A stretch of 64,000 nt of DNA from Ruminococcaceae bacterium Marseille-P2935 (GCA_900104565.1 LT629951.1:704312-768311); one strand, 5' to 3'; shown: positions 52,061-61,756, counted from the first letter of the stretch. Program-made: numbers and translations. Notes: generated by a model not told the origin, from the letters alone.

Positions 52061-52904
52061 AGCAGAAAATTGTTCCCACAACTGCGGCAGCTGCAGCGAG
52101 AATTGTTCGTCGCGGCAGCAGGACCCTGCAGATTTTTTAGAAAAGCCCAACATGCTTAGCACCATCCATAAGGTAATTGGCGTGGTAAGCGGCAAGGGTG
52201 GCGTAGGAAAGTCGCTGGTGACTTCCCTGATGTCAGTTGTTTTAAACCGGCGCGGTTATCATACTGCAATACTGGACGCGGACATTACGGGTCCATCCAT
52301 TCCGAAGGTATTTGGCCTTAGCGGGCGAAAAGCCGAAGGAGACGACAGCGGGCTTTACCCGGTTCGTTCCAAGACTGGTATTGATGTAATGTCGGTGAAT
52401 TTACTATTAGAACACGAGAGCGACCCGGTTGTTTGGCGTGGCCCTATGATTGCCGGGGTAGTCAAGCAGTTCTGGACAGATGTTATCTGGAATGATGTAG
52501 ACTTTATGTTTGTAGATATGCCTCCCGGTACGGGAGATGTTCCGCTGACTGTTTTTCAGTCTATTCCAGTAGATGGAATTATTATTGTAGCGTCTCCACA
52601 AGAATTGGTTTCTATGATTGTGCAAAAAGCAGTCAAAATGGCCCAAATGATGAACATTCCTATTTTAGGGCTAGTTGAAAATATGAGTTATATGGAATGC
52701 CCGGATTGTCATAAGCGGATTCAGGTATTCGGTGAAAGCCATATTGATGAAGTGGCGGCAGAGCATGGCTTAGAGGTGCTGGGCAGGATTCCTATTGATC
52801 CGGCGCTTGCTAAGGTATGCGACCAGGGAGTTGTCGAACTGTTTGAAGGCGATTGGCTGGATGCTGCAGCAGATAAAGTGGAAAAACTGAAAGGAAGTAA
52901 TTGA
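52053..52904 (+). CDS. Mrp/NBP35 family ATP-binding iron-sulfur carrier
   Basis: A 283-aa P-loop NTPase. The N-terminal extension is Cys-rich (NCSHNCGSCSENC). The deviant Walker A is VVSGKGGVGKSLVTSLM near residue 48, then MFVDMPPGTGDVPLTVF near 150 and the metal-binding MECPDC near 213. Family members bind and pass [4Fe-4S] clusters in the cytosol. Between DUF134 and a NifX-like protein, it is likely part of a metal-cluster handling unit. Confidence 0.93.
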   Translation: MSEAENCSHNCGSCSENCSSRQQDPADFLEKPNMLSTIHKVIGVVSGKGGVGKSLVTSLMSVVLNRRGYHTAILDADITGPSIPKVFGLSGRKAEGDDSGLYPVRSKTGIDVMSVNLLLEHESDPVVWRGPMIAGVVKQFWTDVIWNDVDFMFVDMPPGTGDVPLTVFQSIPVDGIIIVASPQELVSMIVQKAVKMAQMMNIPILGLVENMSYMECPDCHKRIQVFGESHIDEVAAEHGLEVLGRIPIDPALAKVCDQGVVELFEGDWLDAAADKVEKLKGSN

Positions 52905-52905
52905 G

Positions 52906-53286
52906 ATGAAAATTGCGGTAACCACAGAAAACGGCCAGATTTTTCAGCATTTTGGAAAGTGCCCGTTGTTTACCATTTATGAGGTAAGCGAAAAACAAAT
53001 TCTTTCTAAGTCCGAGCTTAATACAAGCGAGCATGGCCATGGTGCGCTGGCGGGATTTTTAAAAGCCAACGGTGTAACCCAGGTTATTTGCGGCGGTATT
53101 GGAGCAGGCGCGAAAGATGCATTGGCCGGGCAGGGGATCGCCCTTGTTTGCGGTATTACCGGAGGTACCGATGATGCAGTGCAGGCATTTTTGGCGGGCA
53201 AACTGCAGGGGTCCGATCAAGCTACCTGTAATCACCATGACCATGGGCATGAGGAAGGCCATGAGTGCCAATGCGGCCACCATTAA
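52906..53286 (+). CDS. NifX/NifB-C family protein with His-rich tail
   Basis: A 126-aa protein. The dinitrogenase iron-molybdenum cofactor-binding fold covers residues 1-105 (KIAVTTENGQIFQHFGKCP, QVICGGIGAGAKDAL). The last 20 residues are a metal-binding tail, HHDHGHEEGHECQCGHH. No nitrogenase genes are present, so it is probably a general iron-sulfur or metal-cluster binding protein working with Mrp, whose gene ends one base upstream of this start. Confidence 0.9.
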   Translation: MKIAVTTENGQIFQHFGKCPLFTIYEVSEKQILSKSELNTSEHGHGALAGFLKANGVTQVICGGIGAGAKDALAGQGIALVCGITGGTDDAVQAFLAGKLQGSDQATCNHHDHGHEEGHECQCGHH

Positions 53287-53404
53287 ATTCGCTTTGTCCA
53301 ACCAATTGGAAACGGAAGGCATAAGCCTGATGTTTCCATGTGTTTTCCCGCAATAGAGCGGGAGGCTGTTAAAAATAAAAATTAGTAAAATTCTTTTTAT
53401 AAAA

Positions 53405-53437
53405 AGAGCTGCGCAGAACATTCTGCACAGCTCTTTT
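53405..53437. terminator. Bidirectional terminator between the NifX-like and DUF4358 genes
   Basis: AGAGCTGCGCAGA / TCTGCACAGCTCT (12 of 13 pairs, loop ACAT), with A-run before and T-run after. A smaller hairpin CCCGC-AATAGA-GCGGG lies at 53347-53362. The rest of this 337-base gap shows nothing else. Confidence 0.85.
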
Positions 53438-53623
53438 TGATACAATAAAAATATTCACACCAGCAGTATAAAACGCCGTAAATTAGCAGTTTGCAAAAAC
53501 TCCTAATTGTCAGAACGGCTTTAGCAGTTCATGTTTACGGTGCGTAAAAGAAGTGTTTTCTCTTTCCCCAACGGGGCGGGTAATCTACTTTTTCCGTACT
53601 TATGCCTACCGCCAGTTTTGGGG

Positions 53624-54178
53624 TTACTTTAAATTTTCCACTATGCTGTCATAAACGATTTGAGCATCTTCACACATGACCAATACAATTACACCAGAAT
53701 CTAACGTTTCCACAATAGCGTTGTCTGCAATCACCTTTTGGTCGGCCAGGTACTGTTCAAATGCCTTTTGCTGCTGCTGAACAAACCCGTTTACACTTTC
53801 CAGCACAGCCTCTTCTTTGCCCGCCGTGGGACGGATAACCGCCACACCATACGCCTTAATGTTTACCGGCGAAATACTTAAAGCAAATGCCTGCATATCT
53901 TCGCTGTTAAACTGAAACATATCAAAAATCAGTTCCGCACCCGGGTCATCCTTTGATGTCATTACCGGGAGAGAATCGTTTACCTCTTGCTTACGTGCGT
54001 CTTGTATTGCCTGTGAAAAGAGTTCGCTTTCATTTTTCTGAGGCTGAGAAGCTTCTGTGCTGCTTGTTTGAGCTGGGGAAGACTGCGACGGGATTGAGGA
54101 TGAAGGGCCTTCTCCCTTGCAACCAGCAGCAGTAACTGCAATCAGTACACAAAGCAGCAATGCAATCCATTTTTTCAT
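53624..54178 (-). CDS. DUF4358 lipoprotein
   Basis: A 184-aa secreted lipoprotein. Signal peptide with lipobox VTAAGC (Cys20), a Ser/Gln/Thr/Pro-rich linker to about residue 55, then a compact domain including DMFQFNSEDMQAFALSISPVN matching DUF4358. No catalytic motif is visible and its role is unknown. AAAGGAG lies 9 bases upstream of the ATG. Convergent terminator downstream. Confidence 0.82.
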   Translation of the reverse strand: MKKWIALLLCVLIAVTAAGCKGEGPSSSIPSQSSPAQTSSTEASQPQKNESELFSQAIQDARKQEVNDSLPVMTSKDDPGAELIFDMFQFNSEDMQAFALSISPVNIKAYGVAVIRPTAGKEEAVLESVNGFVQQQQKAFEQYLADQKVIADNAIVETLDSGVIVLVMCEDAQIVYDSIVENLK

Positions 54179-54275
54179 TTAGAGTTTCTCCTTTGCTGTA
54201 AAAGTTACCTGATAAGGGTACCATAAAACAAAATTTTGGTCAACTTAAATAGAGGGGGATTGTTTGAAATAATAG

Positions 54276-54578
54276 CTCAAAATCCAAAAACTAAAAAGCT
54301 TATTTACAACACATCTCTTTATTTATCTATGCACTGGCTACCCGGTCAGTGCTTTAGATAACCTGATGGTTTCGATTCAGGAAAGGACGGGATGGTCATT
54401 GCTCAGAAGCCGGTTGGTGATGGAATTTGTTTTAACGGCGATTGGACTTTTGGTTGGCGGCCCAGTTGGGATTGGAACCTTTCTTATTATTTTCGGGTTT
54501 TCCTTCCTGTTAGAAAAAATCTACTGCAGTATAGAACGCATCTATCGCGAAGTAGAACGAAAATTACAAACAAATTAA
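54276..54578 (+). pseudogene. YczE-like membrane protein fragment
   Basis: The open frame begins after a stop at 54273 and holds GYPVSALDNLMVSIQERTGW and IGLLVGGPVGIGTFLIIFG, the core pattern of YczE/YitT-like membrane proteins. Only one of the usual five helices, and no plausible upstream start, remains (first ATG at 54366). It looks like an N-terminally lost and truncated gene, less likely a real 70-aa protein. A strong terminator follows. Confidence 0.55.
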
Positions 54579-54591
54579 ATGTTCTCCTAGC

Positions 54592-54630
54592 ACACAAAAA
54601 ACGGCCTGTTAAAAGCAGGCCGTTTTTTGT
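54592..54630. terminator. Bidirectional terminator
   Basis: ACGGCCTG / CAGGCCGT with a 7-nt loop, flanked by A6 and T6 that extend the pairing; CACAAAAA and TTTTTGTG continue the symmetry. Confidence 0.88.
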
Positions 54631-54763
54631 GTATATTGTAAGTGAAAACTACTGGTCGGTCTGGAGGTTCTAAAAAGGCGTTAGTGTTTTCTATGATAAC
54701 TAATACTCAAAAAGTATGATAACCCGTTCACAGGTGGTAGGCAATAATCCCCACGTAAATGGC

Positions 54764-54842
54764 AGATCGCAATGCGTCTTTAGACGCAGCTAGTAATGAA
54801 GGGTTATGCCCAGGTAAGAAAATCTATCGGCTAAGCCGGTGG
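54764..54842 (+). repeat. Solo right end of the IS200-like element
   Basis: These 79 bases align without gaps to 48341-48419, the right end of the IS200-like remnant; I count 57 identities. It ends in a weakened form of the subterminal hairpin (CGGCTAAGCCGG). No transposase is attached. It lies just beyond the 3' end of purB and might help end that transcript. Confidence 0.75.
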
Positions 54843-54846
54843 AAAG

Positions 54847-56280
54847 TTAAACGTTCAGCTCCGCGTGTTCTCCCAGAATCTTCTGGTTTGCATCTAAGAT
54901 GGGGTGTATTACTTCGTTTAAATATTCTTCTACCTGTTCACAGGCCCGGCCGGTGAAATTGGCAGGGTCTAAAATAGCTTCCACCTCATGCAGCTCCAGC
55001 CCAAAGTCCGGGTCGGCACAGATGCGCTGGATCAAATCGTTTTTGCCGCCTTCCTCTTTTACCACGGCAGCTGCAGCGATAGAATGCACCCGCAGTTTTT
55101 CGTGCAAGGCCTGGCGGTCGCCGCCTTTTTTAACTGCGCTCATCATAATATTTTCGGTAGCCATGAAGGGCAGTTCGTTCATTACCCGCTGGCGCACCAC
55201 CTTGGGGTACACCACAAGGCCGTCACAAACGTTAAGCAGAATATTTAAAATAGCGTCGGTGGCTAAAAACGCTTCGGCCACCGAAATGCGTTTATTGGCG
55301 CTGTCATCCAGTGTGCGCTCAAACCACTGGGTACCGGCGGTAAAAGCCGGGTTTAGAATATCTACCATGACATAGCGGGCCAAGGAGGTAATACGCTCAC
55401 TGCGCATGGGGTTGCGCTTATAGGGCATGGCCGAAGAACCAATTTGATGTTTTTCAAAAGGTTCTTCCATCTCTTTAAAGTTTTGCAGCAGCCGCAGGTC
55501 GGTAGAGAATTTACTGGCGCTTTGGGCAATTCCAGCCAGTGCAGATAACAGGTAAAAATCTACCTTGCGGGAATAGGTTTGCCCCGAAACGGGAACCACC
55601 TTTTCAAAGCCCATCTCGGTTGCAATTTGCTGTTCGACCGCTTTGATTTTTACACTGTCACCCTCAAAAAGCTCTACAAAGCTGGCCTGGGTGCCGGTGG
55701 TGCCTTTGGAGCCCAGGAGTGCCAGCTGGCTTACCTGATAATCCAGCTGGTTCAAATCCATAACCAGTTCGTTCATCCACAGGGTGGCGCGTTTGCCAAC
55801 TGTAGTAAGCTGAGCCGGTTGAAGATGGGTGTATGCCAGGGCTGGCATATCCTTGTATTTGTTTGCAAAATCTGCCAGCAGTGCAATCACATTGATCAGC
55901 TTGCGGCGCACCACCTGCGAGGCTTCCTTCATGACAATCACGTCTGTGTTATCGCCAACATAGCAGGAGGTTGCCCCAAGGTGAATGATTCCCTTGGCAG
56001 CAGGGCACTGAACCCCATAGGCGTAGACATGGCTCATCACGTCATGGCGGCATTCCTTTTCCCGCTTGATGGCAACGTCATAGTTAATATTGTCCTGATT
56101 GCGCTCCAACTCGGCAATCTGTTCGTCTGTAATGGCCAATCCCTGTGCTTTTTCGGCTTTTGCCAAGGCAATCCAAAGTTTCCGCCAGGTTTTAAATTTA
56201 TGATCCTCCGAAAAGATATACTGCATTTCGTCACTGGCATAACGGGTTGAGAAAGGGCTGATATATCGGTTATGTTCCAA
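54847..56280 (-). CDS. purB: Adenylosuccinate lyase
   Basis: A 477-aa enzyme of the fumarase/aspartase superfamily that acts twice in purine synthesis, releasing fumarate from SAICAR and from adenylosuccinate. The family signature GSSAMPYKRNPMRSE is near residue 285, with LGATSCYVGDNTD near 102 and AYTHLQPAQLTTVGKRATLW near 150. It starts with TTG at 56280 (MEHNRY), with AAGGAGG 7 bases upstream. Last gene of the leftward purine group. Confidence 0.96.
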   Translation of the reverse strand: MEHNRYISPFSTRYASDEMQYIFSEDHKFKTWRKLWIALAKAEKAQGLAITDEQIAELERNQDNINYDVAIKREKECRHDVMSHVYAYGVQCPAAKGIIHLGATSCYVGDNTDVIVMKEASQVVRRKLINVIALLADFANKYKDMPALAYTHLQPAQLTTVGKRATLWMNELVMDLNQLDYQVSQLALLGSKGTTGTQASFVELFEGDSVKIKAVEQQIATEMGFEKVVPVSGQTYSRKVDFYLLSALAGIAQSASKFSTDLRLLQNFKEMEEPFEKHQIGSSAMPYKRNPMRSERITSLARYVMVDILNPAFTAGTQWFERTLDDSANKRISVAEAFLATDAILNILLNVCDGLVVYPKVVRQRVMNELPFMATENIMMSAVKKGGDRQALHEKLRVHSIAAAAVVKEEGGKNDLIQRICADPDFGLELHEVEAILDPANFTGRACEQVEEYLNEVIHPILDANQKILGEHAELNV

Positions 56281-56591
56281 AAGAATTCCTCCTTCAATGG
56301 TAGGTGGGGCGTTCTGGGTAAAAGATTATAATGTGTGTGAAGAGAAAAACTGGGTCGTTAGCAGGATGGCTGCCCAGTAAAACAAGGGCAGCCAACCGCC
56401 GTAAGAGACGGCGCATCACAGTGATGCGAAGTTTGTTTGAAGGAATGGGCATTGCTCGATTACCGCTATACATCCATACAAAATGGCCTAGACTGTATGA
56501 ACCGGGAAATAACTGTAATACTCATTCTGCAAAACTTTGGTATTGCCAACCGATTCATAGTTTTTATATGCCGGTCCTTAGCAAGGCAGAA
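56281..56591 (-). other. purL-purB intergenic region with hairpin
   Basis: 311 bases. A perfect 8-bp hairpin GGCTGCCC / GGGCAGCC (56368-56375 and 56386-56393) with a 10-nt loop, and the palindrome GCATCACAGTGATGC near 56412-56426. These may tune read-through from purL to purB. No gene. Confidence 0.5.
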
Positions 56592-59500
56592 TTACAAAGC
56601 ATAATAAGCAACGGCGCCTTCAAACATGCGCTGATCCTTGTTGCCGGGTACATTCTGATAAAGTCCGCTGCCATACCGTTCGCTATGACCCATTTTACCA
56701 AAAATCCGGCCGTCTGGCGAGGTGATTCCTTCAATTGCATTTACAGAAGTATTGGGATTGTAGCGGATATCCATAGAAGGGTTCCCTGCAAGGTCTACAT
56801 ACTGGGTGGCAATCTGACCATTTTCGGCAAGCTTTGCAATCAGCTGGGGATTTGCTACAAACCGCCCCTCGCCGTGAGAAATAGCGATGGTATGAATATC
56901 GCCTGGCTGGCAAAACTGCAGCCAGGGGGATTTGTTTGAGGCAATACGGGTATTTACAAGACCGGACTGATGCCGGCCGATGGTGTTAAAGGTGAGGGTG
57001 GGGCAGGTTGAATCGGTGTCAATAATTTCGCCATAGGGTACCAACCCCAGTTTTATCAAGGCCTGAAAACCATTGCAGATGCCGCACATCAGGCCATCAC
57101 GTTCTTTTAACAGCTTGTGCACGGATTCCTTAATGATTGGACTGCGGAAGAATGCATTGATAAATTTGCCCGAACCTTCTGGCTCGTCTCCGCCGGAAAA
57201 ACCGCCGGGAATAAAGATGATCTGGGATTGTTCAATCCGTTTTGCCATTTCGGCAACCGATGCGGCAATATCACCGGAGGTGAGGTTTTGAATGACCAGA
57301 ATGTCAGCCTCGCCGCCAGCCCGAGTCACTGCTTTTGCGCTGTCATATTCACAGTTGGTGCCGGGGAATACAGGAATCAGCACTTTGGGTTTTGCAATGC
57401 CAATTTTGGGTGCGACCCGGTTAGGGGCATTATAGCAATATGCCGGAACGGGTTCGTCGGTTAGGATTGTATTACAGGGAAGCACCGGCTCCAATTTGTC
57501 CTCATACGCTTTTTGAAGCTGTGCCAGAGAAACGGTTTCGCCCTGCACCGCGAAGGTATAATCGGCTAAGGTGGTGCCCAGTTTGGTACCAAGTTCCGGG
57601 GCATCGCTGCTCAGCTCTAAAATAAAGCTGCCATACGCATATTGGAAAAGCCGCTCCTGAGGGAAACTTGCATCCAGCGCAAAACCAATCTGGTTGCCCA
57701 TTGTCATTTTTACAAGGCCTTCGGCAATGCCCCCAAAGCCAGGGGTATAAACCGAGAGCACCTGCTTTTTCTGAATCAGTTCTTCCACCTGAGCATAAAG
57801 TGCAAGCAGGCTTTCTGGTTTTGGCAGTTGATTATCGCCATATTCAGGGGAAAGCAGCACCACCCGGGAACCAGGTTTTTTAAGTTCGGGCGAGATAACA
57901 TGGTCGATATTCAAAGTAGAAACAGCAAAAGAAACCAGCGTGGGGGGAACATCCAGCTGCTCAAAGCTGCCGGACATGGAATCCTTGCCGCCGATTGCGC
58001 CAATCCCAAGCTGGACCTGAGCGTCCAGAGCACCCAACAGGGACGCTAAAGGCTTGCCCCAGCGCTGTGGTTCACTCCGCAGCCGCTCAAAAAATTCCTG
58101 AAAGGTGAGGTAGCAAAGGGTATGGCTGCCGCCGGCAGCGACCACCTTTGAAACTGATTCCACCACTGCCAGATAAGCGCCGTGATAGGGGCTTTGTTCG
58201 GAAAGATAAGGGTTATACCCCCATGCCATGGCAGAGCAGGTGGTGGTGTCGCCTTTTTCTACCGGGATTTTGGCCACCATTGCCTGTACCGGGGTGAGCT
58301 GGTGTACCCCGCCAAAGGGCATAAGCACCGTGCCGGCGCCAATGGTAGAATCAAACCGTTGGGAAAGCCCTTTTTTGGAACAGACATTCAAATCAGACAT
58401 GAGAGCAGTTAGTTTTTGAGAAAGGGTTTGCCCGTCAGGGGGTTCCGGCTGCCGGTAGCAGGCAGATTTTACTGCCGCTTTCGCATGTTTTTCTGCCCCG
58501 TTGGAATTTAAAAAGTCGCGGGAGATATTGACAATATCATTGCCATTCCACTGCATGATTAGACGAGGTTCCTTGGTGACTACAGCAACTACAGTAGCTT
58601 CCAGGTTTTCTTCCTTTGCCAGCGTGGTAAATGCGTCTACGTCCGCAGGGTCTAACACCACGGCCATGCGCTCCTGCGATTCGCTGATAGCAAGCTCGGT
58701 TCCGTCTAGTCCATCATACTTTTTAGGCACGGCATTCAGGTTAATCAGCAGCCCGTCCGCCAGTTCGCCGATTGCCACCGAAACACCGCCTGCACCAAAA
58801 TCGTTGCAGCGCTTAATTAGCTCCGAAGCCTTGGGGTTCCGGAAAAGCCGCTGAAGCTTACGTTCTTCCGGGGGATTGCCTTTTTGCACTTCGGCGCCGC
58901 ACTGCTCCAAAGAGCTTAAACTGTGGGACTTGGAAGAACCGGTAGCACCGCCGCAGCCGTCCCGCCCGGTGCGCCCGCCAAGCAGCACCACAATGTCGCC
59001 GGGGCTGGGCACTTCACGGCGAACATTAGCGGCAGGGGCCGCCCCCAAAACAGCGCCTATCTCCAGCCGTTTTGCAACATAGCCCGGGTGGTACAGCTCA
59101 TCCACCATGCCGGTGGCAAGGCCAATTTGGTTGCCGTAAGAGGAATAACCGGCAGCAGCAGTAGTTACCAGTTTACGCTGGGGCAGCTTGCCGGGCAGCG
59201 TTTTAGAAACGGGTACCAAAGGGTCACCTGCGCCGGTAACACGCATTGCCTGGTACACATACCCTCTGCCGGAAAGCGGGTCGCGAATGGCACCGCCCAG
59301 GCAGGTAGCGGCACCGCCGAAGGGTTCAATTTCGGTGGGGTGGTTGTGGGTTTCGTTTTTGAATAGGAACAGCCAGGGCTGAATTTGGCCGTTTACATCC
59401 ACGTCAATTTTGACGGTACAGGCATTGATTTCGTCTGATTCATCCAGGTTTTTCAGCTGCCCGGTATGTTTTAAATATTTGGCGCCAATGGTTGCCAAAT

Positions 59501-60299
59501 CCATAAGGTTAATGGGTTTGTGCTCCCGTCCCAGCTTTTGGCGGATCGAGAGGTAATTCTCATAGGAATTTTTTACAGTTGCATCTTCAAAAGAAGCGCT
59601 GTCCAGCGTGGTTAAAAAGGTGGTATGCCGGCAATGGTCCGACCAGTAGGTGTCAATCATGCGGATTTCGGTAATGGTGGGGTTACGCCCCTCTTCCTTA
59701 AAATATTGCTGGCAAAACAAAATATCATCCAAATCCATGGCAAGGCCGTAATCGGTGATAAATTCGTCCAGTTGTTCCCTGGTAAGGGCGGTAAAGCCAG
59801 AGAGGGTTTTAACTGTGGTAGGAATTTCGTATTCCTGTTTTAAGGTGGAAGCAGTAGCCAGCGAGGCTTCTCTGCTGTCGACCGGGTTAATGACATACCG
59901 CTTAATAGCGGCCAAATCATCCGAAGAAAGCGCCCCATACAAAAGGAATACCCGCGCAGTCTGCACGGTTGGGCGTTCCCCCTGGGAAACAATTTGAATG
60001 CACTGTGCACAGGAATCGGCCCGCTGGTCAAACTGTCCGGGCAGGTATTCTACTGCAAATACCATGCAGTCCTCTATGGGCAAATCGGTGTAGGTGACAT
60101 CCACCTGCGGTTCCGAAAACACTATGTTTTTACACTGCTCAAACAACGAGCCGTCAATTCCTTCCACGTCATAACGGTTTAATAAACGCAGCTGCTGCAG
60201 GGACTTAATTTGCAGAATAGAACGAATCTCGCTGAGCAGATGCTGGGCTTCTACATCAAAAGGGGCTTTTTTTTCAACAAAAATGCGATAAACGGACAT
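56592..60299 (-). CDS. purL: Phosphoribosylformylglycinamidine synthase (fused PurL-PurQ type)
   Basis: A 1235-aa fused enzyme converting FGAR to FGAM with glutamine and ATP. N-terminal PurS-like and linker domain to about residue 200. Synthase domains follow, with RNPTITEIRMIDTYWSDHCR near 215, FLFKNETHNHPTEIEPFGG, and GAGGVSVAIGELADG in the middle. The C-terminal class I glutaminase has Cys in GLMCGICNGFQAL and His/Glu in ISHGEGRF. The ATG at 60299 (AAGGAG upstream) gives the usual N-terminus; open frame further upstream is not coding. Between purD and purB in the leftward group. Confidence 0.96.
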   Translation of the reverse strand: MSVYRIFVEKKAPFDVEAQHLLSEIRSILQIKSLQQLRLLNRYDVEGIDGSLFEQCKNIVFSEPQVDVTYTDLPIEDCMVFAVEYLPGQFDQRADSCAQCIQIVSQGERPTVQTARVFLLYGALSSDDLAAIKRYVINPVDSREASLATASTLKQEYEIPTTVKTLSGFTALTREQLDEFITDYGLAMDLDDILFCQQYFKEEGRNPTITEIRMIDTYWSDHCRHTTFLTTLDSASFEDATVKNSYENYLSIRQKLGREHKPINLMDLATIGAKYLKHTGQLKNLDESDEINACTVKIDVDVNGQIQPWLFLFKNETHNHPTEIEPFGGAATCLGGAIRDPLSGRGYVYQAMRVTGAGDPLVPVSKTLPGKLPQRKLVTTAAAGYSSYGNQIGLATGMVDELYHPGYVAKRLEIGAVLGAAPAANVRREVPSPGDIVVLLGGRTGRDGCGGATGSSKSHSLSSLEQCGAEVQKGNPPEERKLQRLFRNPKASELIKRCNDFGAGGVSVAIGELADGLLINLNAVPKKYDGLDGTELAISESQERMAVVLDPADVDAFTTLAKEENLEATVVAVVTKEPRLIMQWNGNDIVNISRDFLNSNGAEKHAKAAVKSACYRQPEPPDGQTLSQKLTALMSDLNVCSKKGLSQRFDSTIGAGTVLMPFGGVHQLTPVQAMVAKIPVEKGDTTTCSAMAWGYNPYLSEQSPYHGAYLAVVESVSKVVAAGGSHTLCYLTFQEFFERLRSEPQRWGKPLASLLGALDAQVQLGIGAIGGKDSMSGSFEQLDVPPTLVSFAVSTLNIDHVISPELKKPGSRVVLLSPEYGDNQLPKPESLLALYAQVEELIQKKQVLSVYTPGFGGIAEGLVKMTMGNQIGFALDASFPQERLFQYAYGSFILELSSDAPELGTKLGTTLADYTFAVQGETVSLAQLQKAYEDKLEPVLPCNTILTDEPVPAYCYNAPNRVAPKIGIAKPKVLIPVFPGTNCEYDSAKAVTRAGGEADILVIQNLTSGDIAASVAEMAKRIEQSQIIFIPGGFSGGDEPEGSGKFINAFFRSPIIKESVHKLLKERDGLMCGICNGFQALIKLGLVPYGEIIDTDSTCPTLTFNTIGRHQSGLVNTRIASNKSPWLQFCQPGDIHTIAISHGEGRFVANPQLIAKLAENGQIATQYVDLAGNPSMDIRYNPNTSVNAIEGITSPDGRIFGKMGHSERYGSGLYQNVPGNKDQRMFEGAVAYYAL

Positions 60300-60429
60300 T
60301 CCGTAACACTCCTTGTCTCTCGTACTGGTCTGCAATGAAAAGCAAACGCCCTTCATCTGCCAAGCAGTGCCTGGCAGAAGGTATTCCCTATGCAGATGTA
60401 AAAATATAAATCTGCCTACGCCCTGGGAA

Positions 60430-60462
60430 ATTAATATATTTGACTTTTTCAAATATATTAAT
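60430..60462. repeat. AT-rich perfect hairpin between purD and purL
   Basis: Arms of 14 bp (ATTAATATATTTGA / TCAAATATATTAAT) around CTTTT. Very AT-rich, without a long T-tract in the direction of transcription. It may be a processing or stability element, or an old repeat. Confidence 0.6.
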
Positions 60463-60481
60463 GAGCTGAATTTAAGGGCAG

Positions 60482-61756
60482 TTATGCATTCAGCGCCCTT
60501 CTGCCAATATCCCGTCGTTTAAAGGCGCCTTCAAAGGTAATACAGTCGGCTGCGTCATATGCTTTTTCTATCGCTTCCTTCAGCGTTTTTGCAGTAGCGG
60601 TAACACCCAGTACCCGCCCGCCTGCAGTCAGCAGCCGGCCGTTTTCATCCTGCCTGGTGCCTGCGTGGAACACCTGAGCGCCTTTTTCTTCCGCAGCTTT
60701 CAACCCGGAAATGGGGTAGCCGGACTGGTATTTGATCGGGTAGCCTCCCGAAGCAATTACCACACAGCAGGCAAATCCCGGGTCGAATTCTACCTTGATT
60801 TCTGAAAGTTTTTCTTCTGCCACAGCTTTCATAATAGTAAACAGGTCGGTTTTTAACAAGGGCAGGACAACCTGAGTTTCCGGGTCGCCAAAACGACAGT
60901 TATATTCAATTACCTTGGGGCCCGCAGGGGTAATCATTAGCCCAAAATAGAGGCAGCCTTTAAAGGTACGGCCCTCGGCGTTCATCGCGTTCATAGTGGG
61001 CAGAAAAATTTCGTTCATGCAGCGCTCTGCCACCGCCGGAGTGTAATAGGGGTTGGGAGCCACCGTGCCCATGCCTCCGGTGTTAAGCCCCTGGTCACCG
61101 TCCAAAGCACGCTTGTGATCCATGGAGGACACCATGGGAACCATGGTTTTGCCGTCGGTAAAAGCCAAAACAGAAACTTCCGGCCCGGTTAAGAATTCTT
61201 CCACCACAATATGATTGCCGGAATCGCCAAAAATTTTATCGGTCATAATATCGGCTACGGCTTTTTCAGCCTCCTGTAAGGACTGGGCAATCAACACCCC
61301 TTTGCCAAGAGCCAGGCCGTCCGCTTTGACAACAATCGGGAAACGGTTGTTTTGACGAATATATTCTATTGCCTTATCCTGCTCGTCAAAGGTTTCATAC
61401 TGAGCAGTGGGAATACCATATTTTTTCATAAGGTTTTTGGAGAACACCTTGCTGCCCTCAATAATTGCAGCTTTAGAACTGGGGCCGAAAGCGGGAATAC
61501 CGTGCGCTTCCAACCGGTCCACAGCTCCTAAAACCAGAGGATCATCTGGAGCTACCACTGCAAAATCAATGTTCTTTTCTACCGCAAAGGCCTCTATGGC
61601 ATTCAGGTCGGTAGCTTTAATCGGTACGCAGGTAGCCTCTGCGGCCATGCCGCCGTTACCGGGCAATGCGTAAAGTTCGGTTATCTCTTTATTTTCCTTT
61701 AGCTTTTTTATCAGTGCGTGTTCTCTGCCGCCGCTGCCAATCAGCATTACTTTCAT
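60482..61756 (-). CDS. purD: Phosphoribosylamine-glycine ligase
   Basis: A 424-aa ATP-grasp enzyme joining glycine to phosphoribosylamine. N-terminal VMLIGSGGREHALIKKL; ATP-grasp core with PIVVKADGLALGKGVLIA near residue 140 and the metal-binding IEYNCRFGDPETQ near 285. ATG at 61756 has GGGGGAAG upstream and the standard N-terminus. Between purH and purL. Confidence 0.96.
   Translation of the reverse strand: MKVMLIGSGGREHALIKKLKENKEITELYALPGNGGMAAEATCVPIKATDLNAIEAFAVEKNIDFAVVAPDDPLVLGAVDRLEAHGIPAFGPSSKAAIIEGSKVFSKNLMKKYGIPTAQYETFDEQDKAIEYIRQNNRFPIVVKADGLALGKGVLIAQSLQEAEKAVADIMTDKIFGDSGNHIVVEEFLTGPEVSVLAFTDGKTMVPMVSSMDHKRALDGDQGLNTGGMGTVAPNPYYTPAVAERCMNEIFLPTMNAMNAEGRTFKGCLYFGLMITPAGPKVIEYNCRFGDPETQVVLPLLKTDLFTIMKAVAEEKLSEIKVEFDPGFACCVVIASGGYPIKYQSGYPISGLKAAEEKGAQVFHAGTRQDENGRLLTAGGRVLGVTATAKTLKEAIEKAYDAADCITFEGAFKRRDIGRRALNA

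Noticed and set aside
52906-53286. Nitrogen-fixation gene (nifX)
   Set aside because: The fold matches, but there are no nif structural genes, and such proteins are common in non-fixing Clostridia.
60300-60452. N-terminal extension of purL
   Set aside because: The ATG at 60299 has a ribosome site and gives the usual N-terminus. The upstream part is unlike the family.
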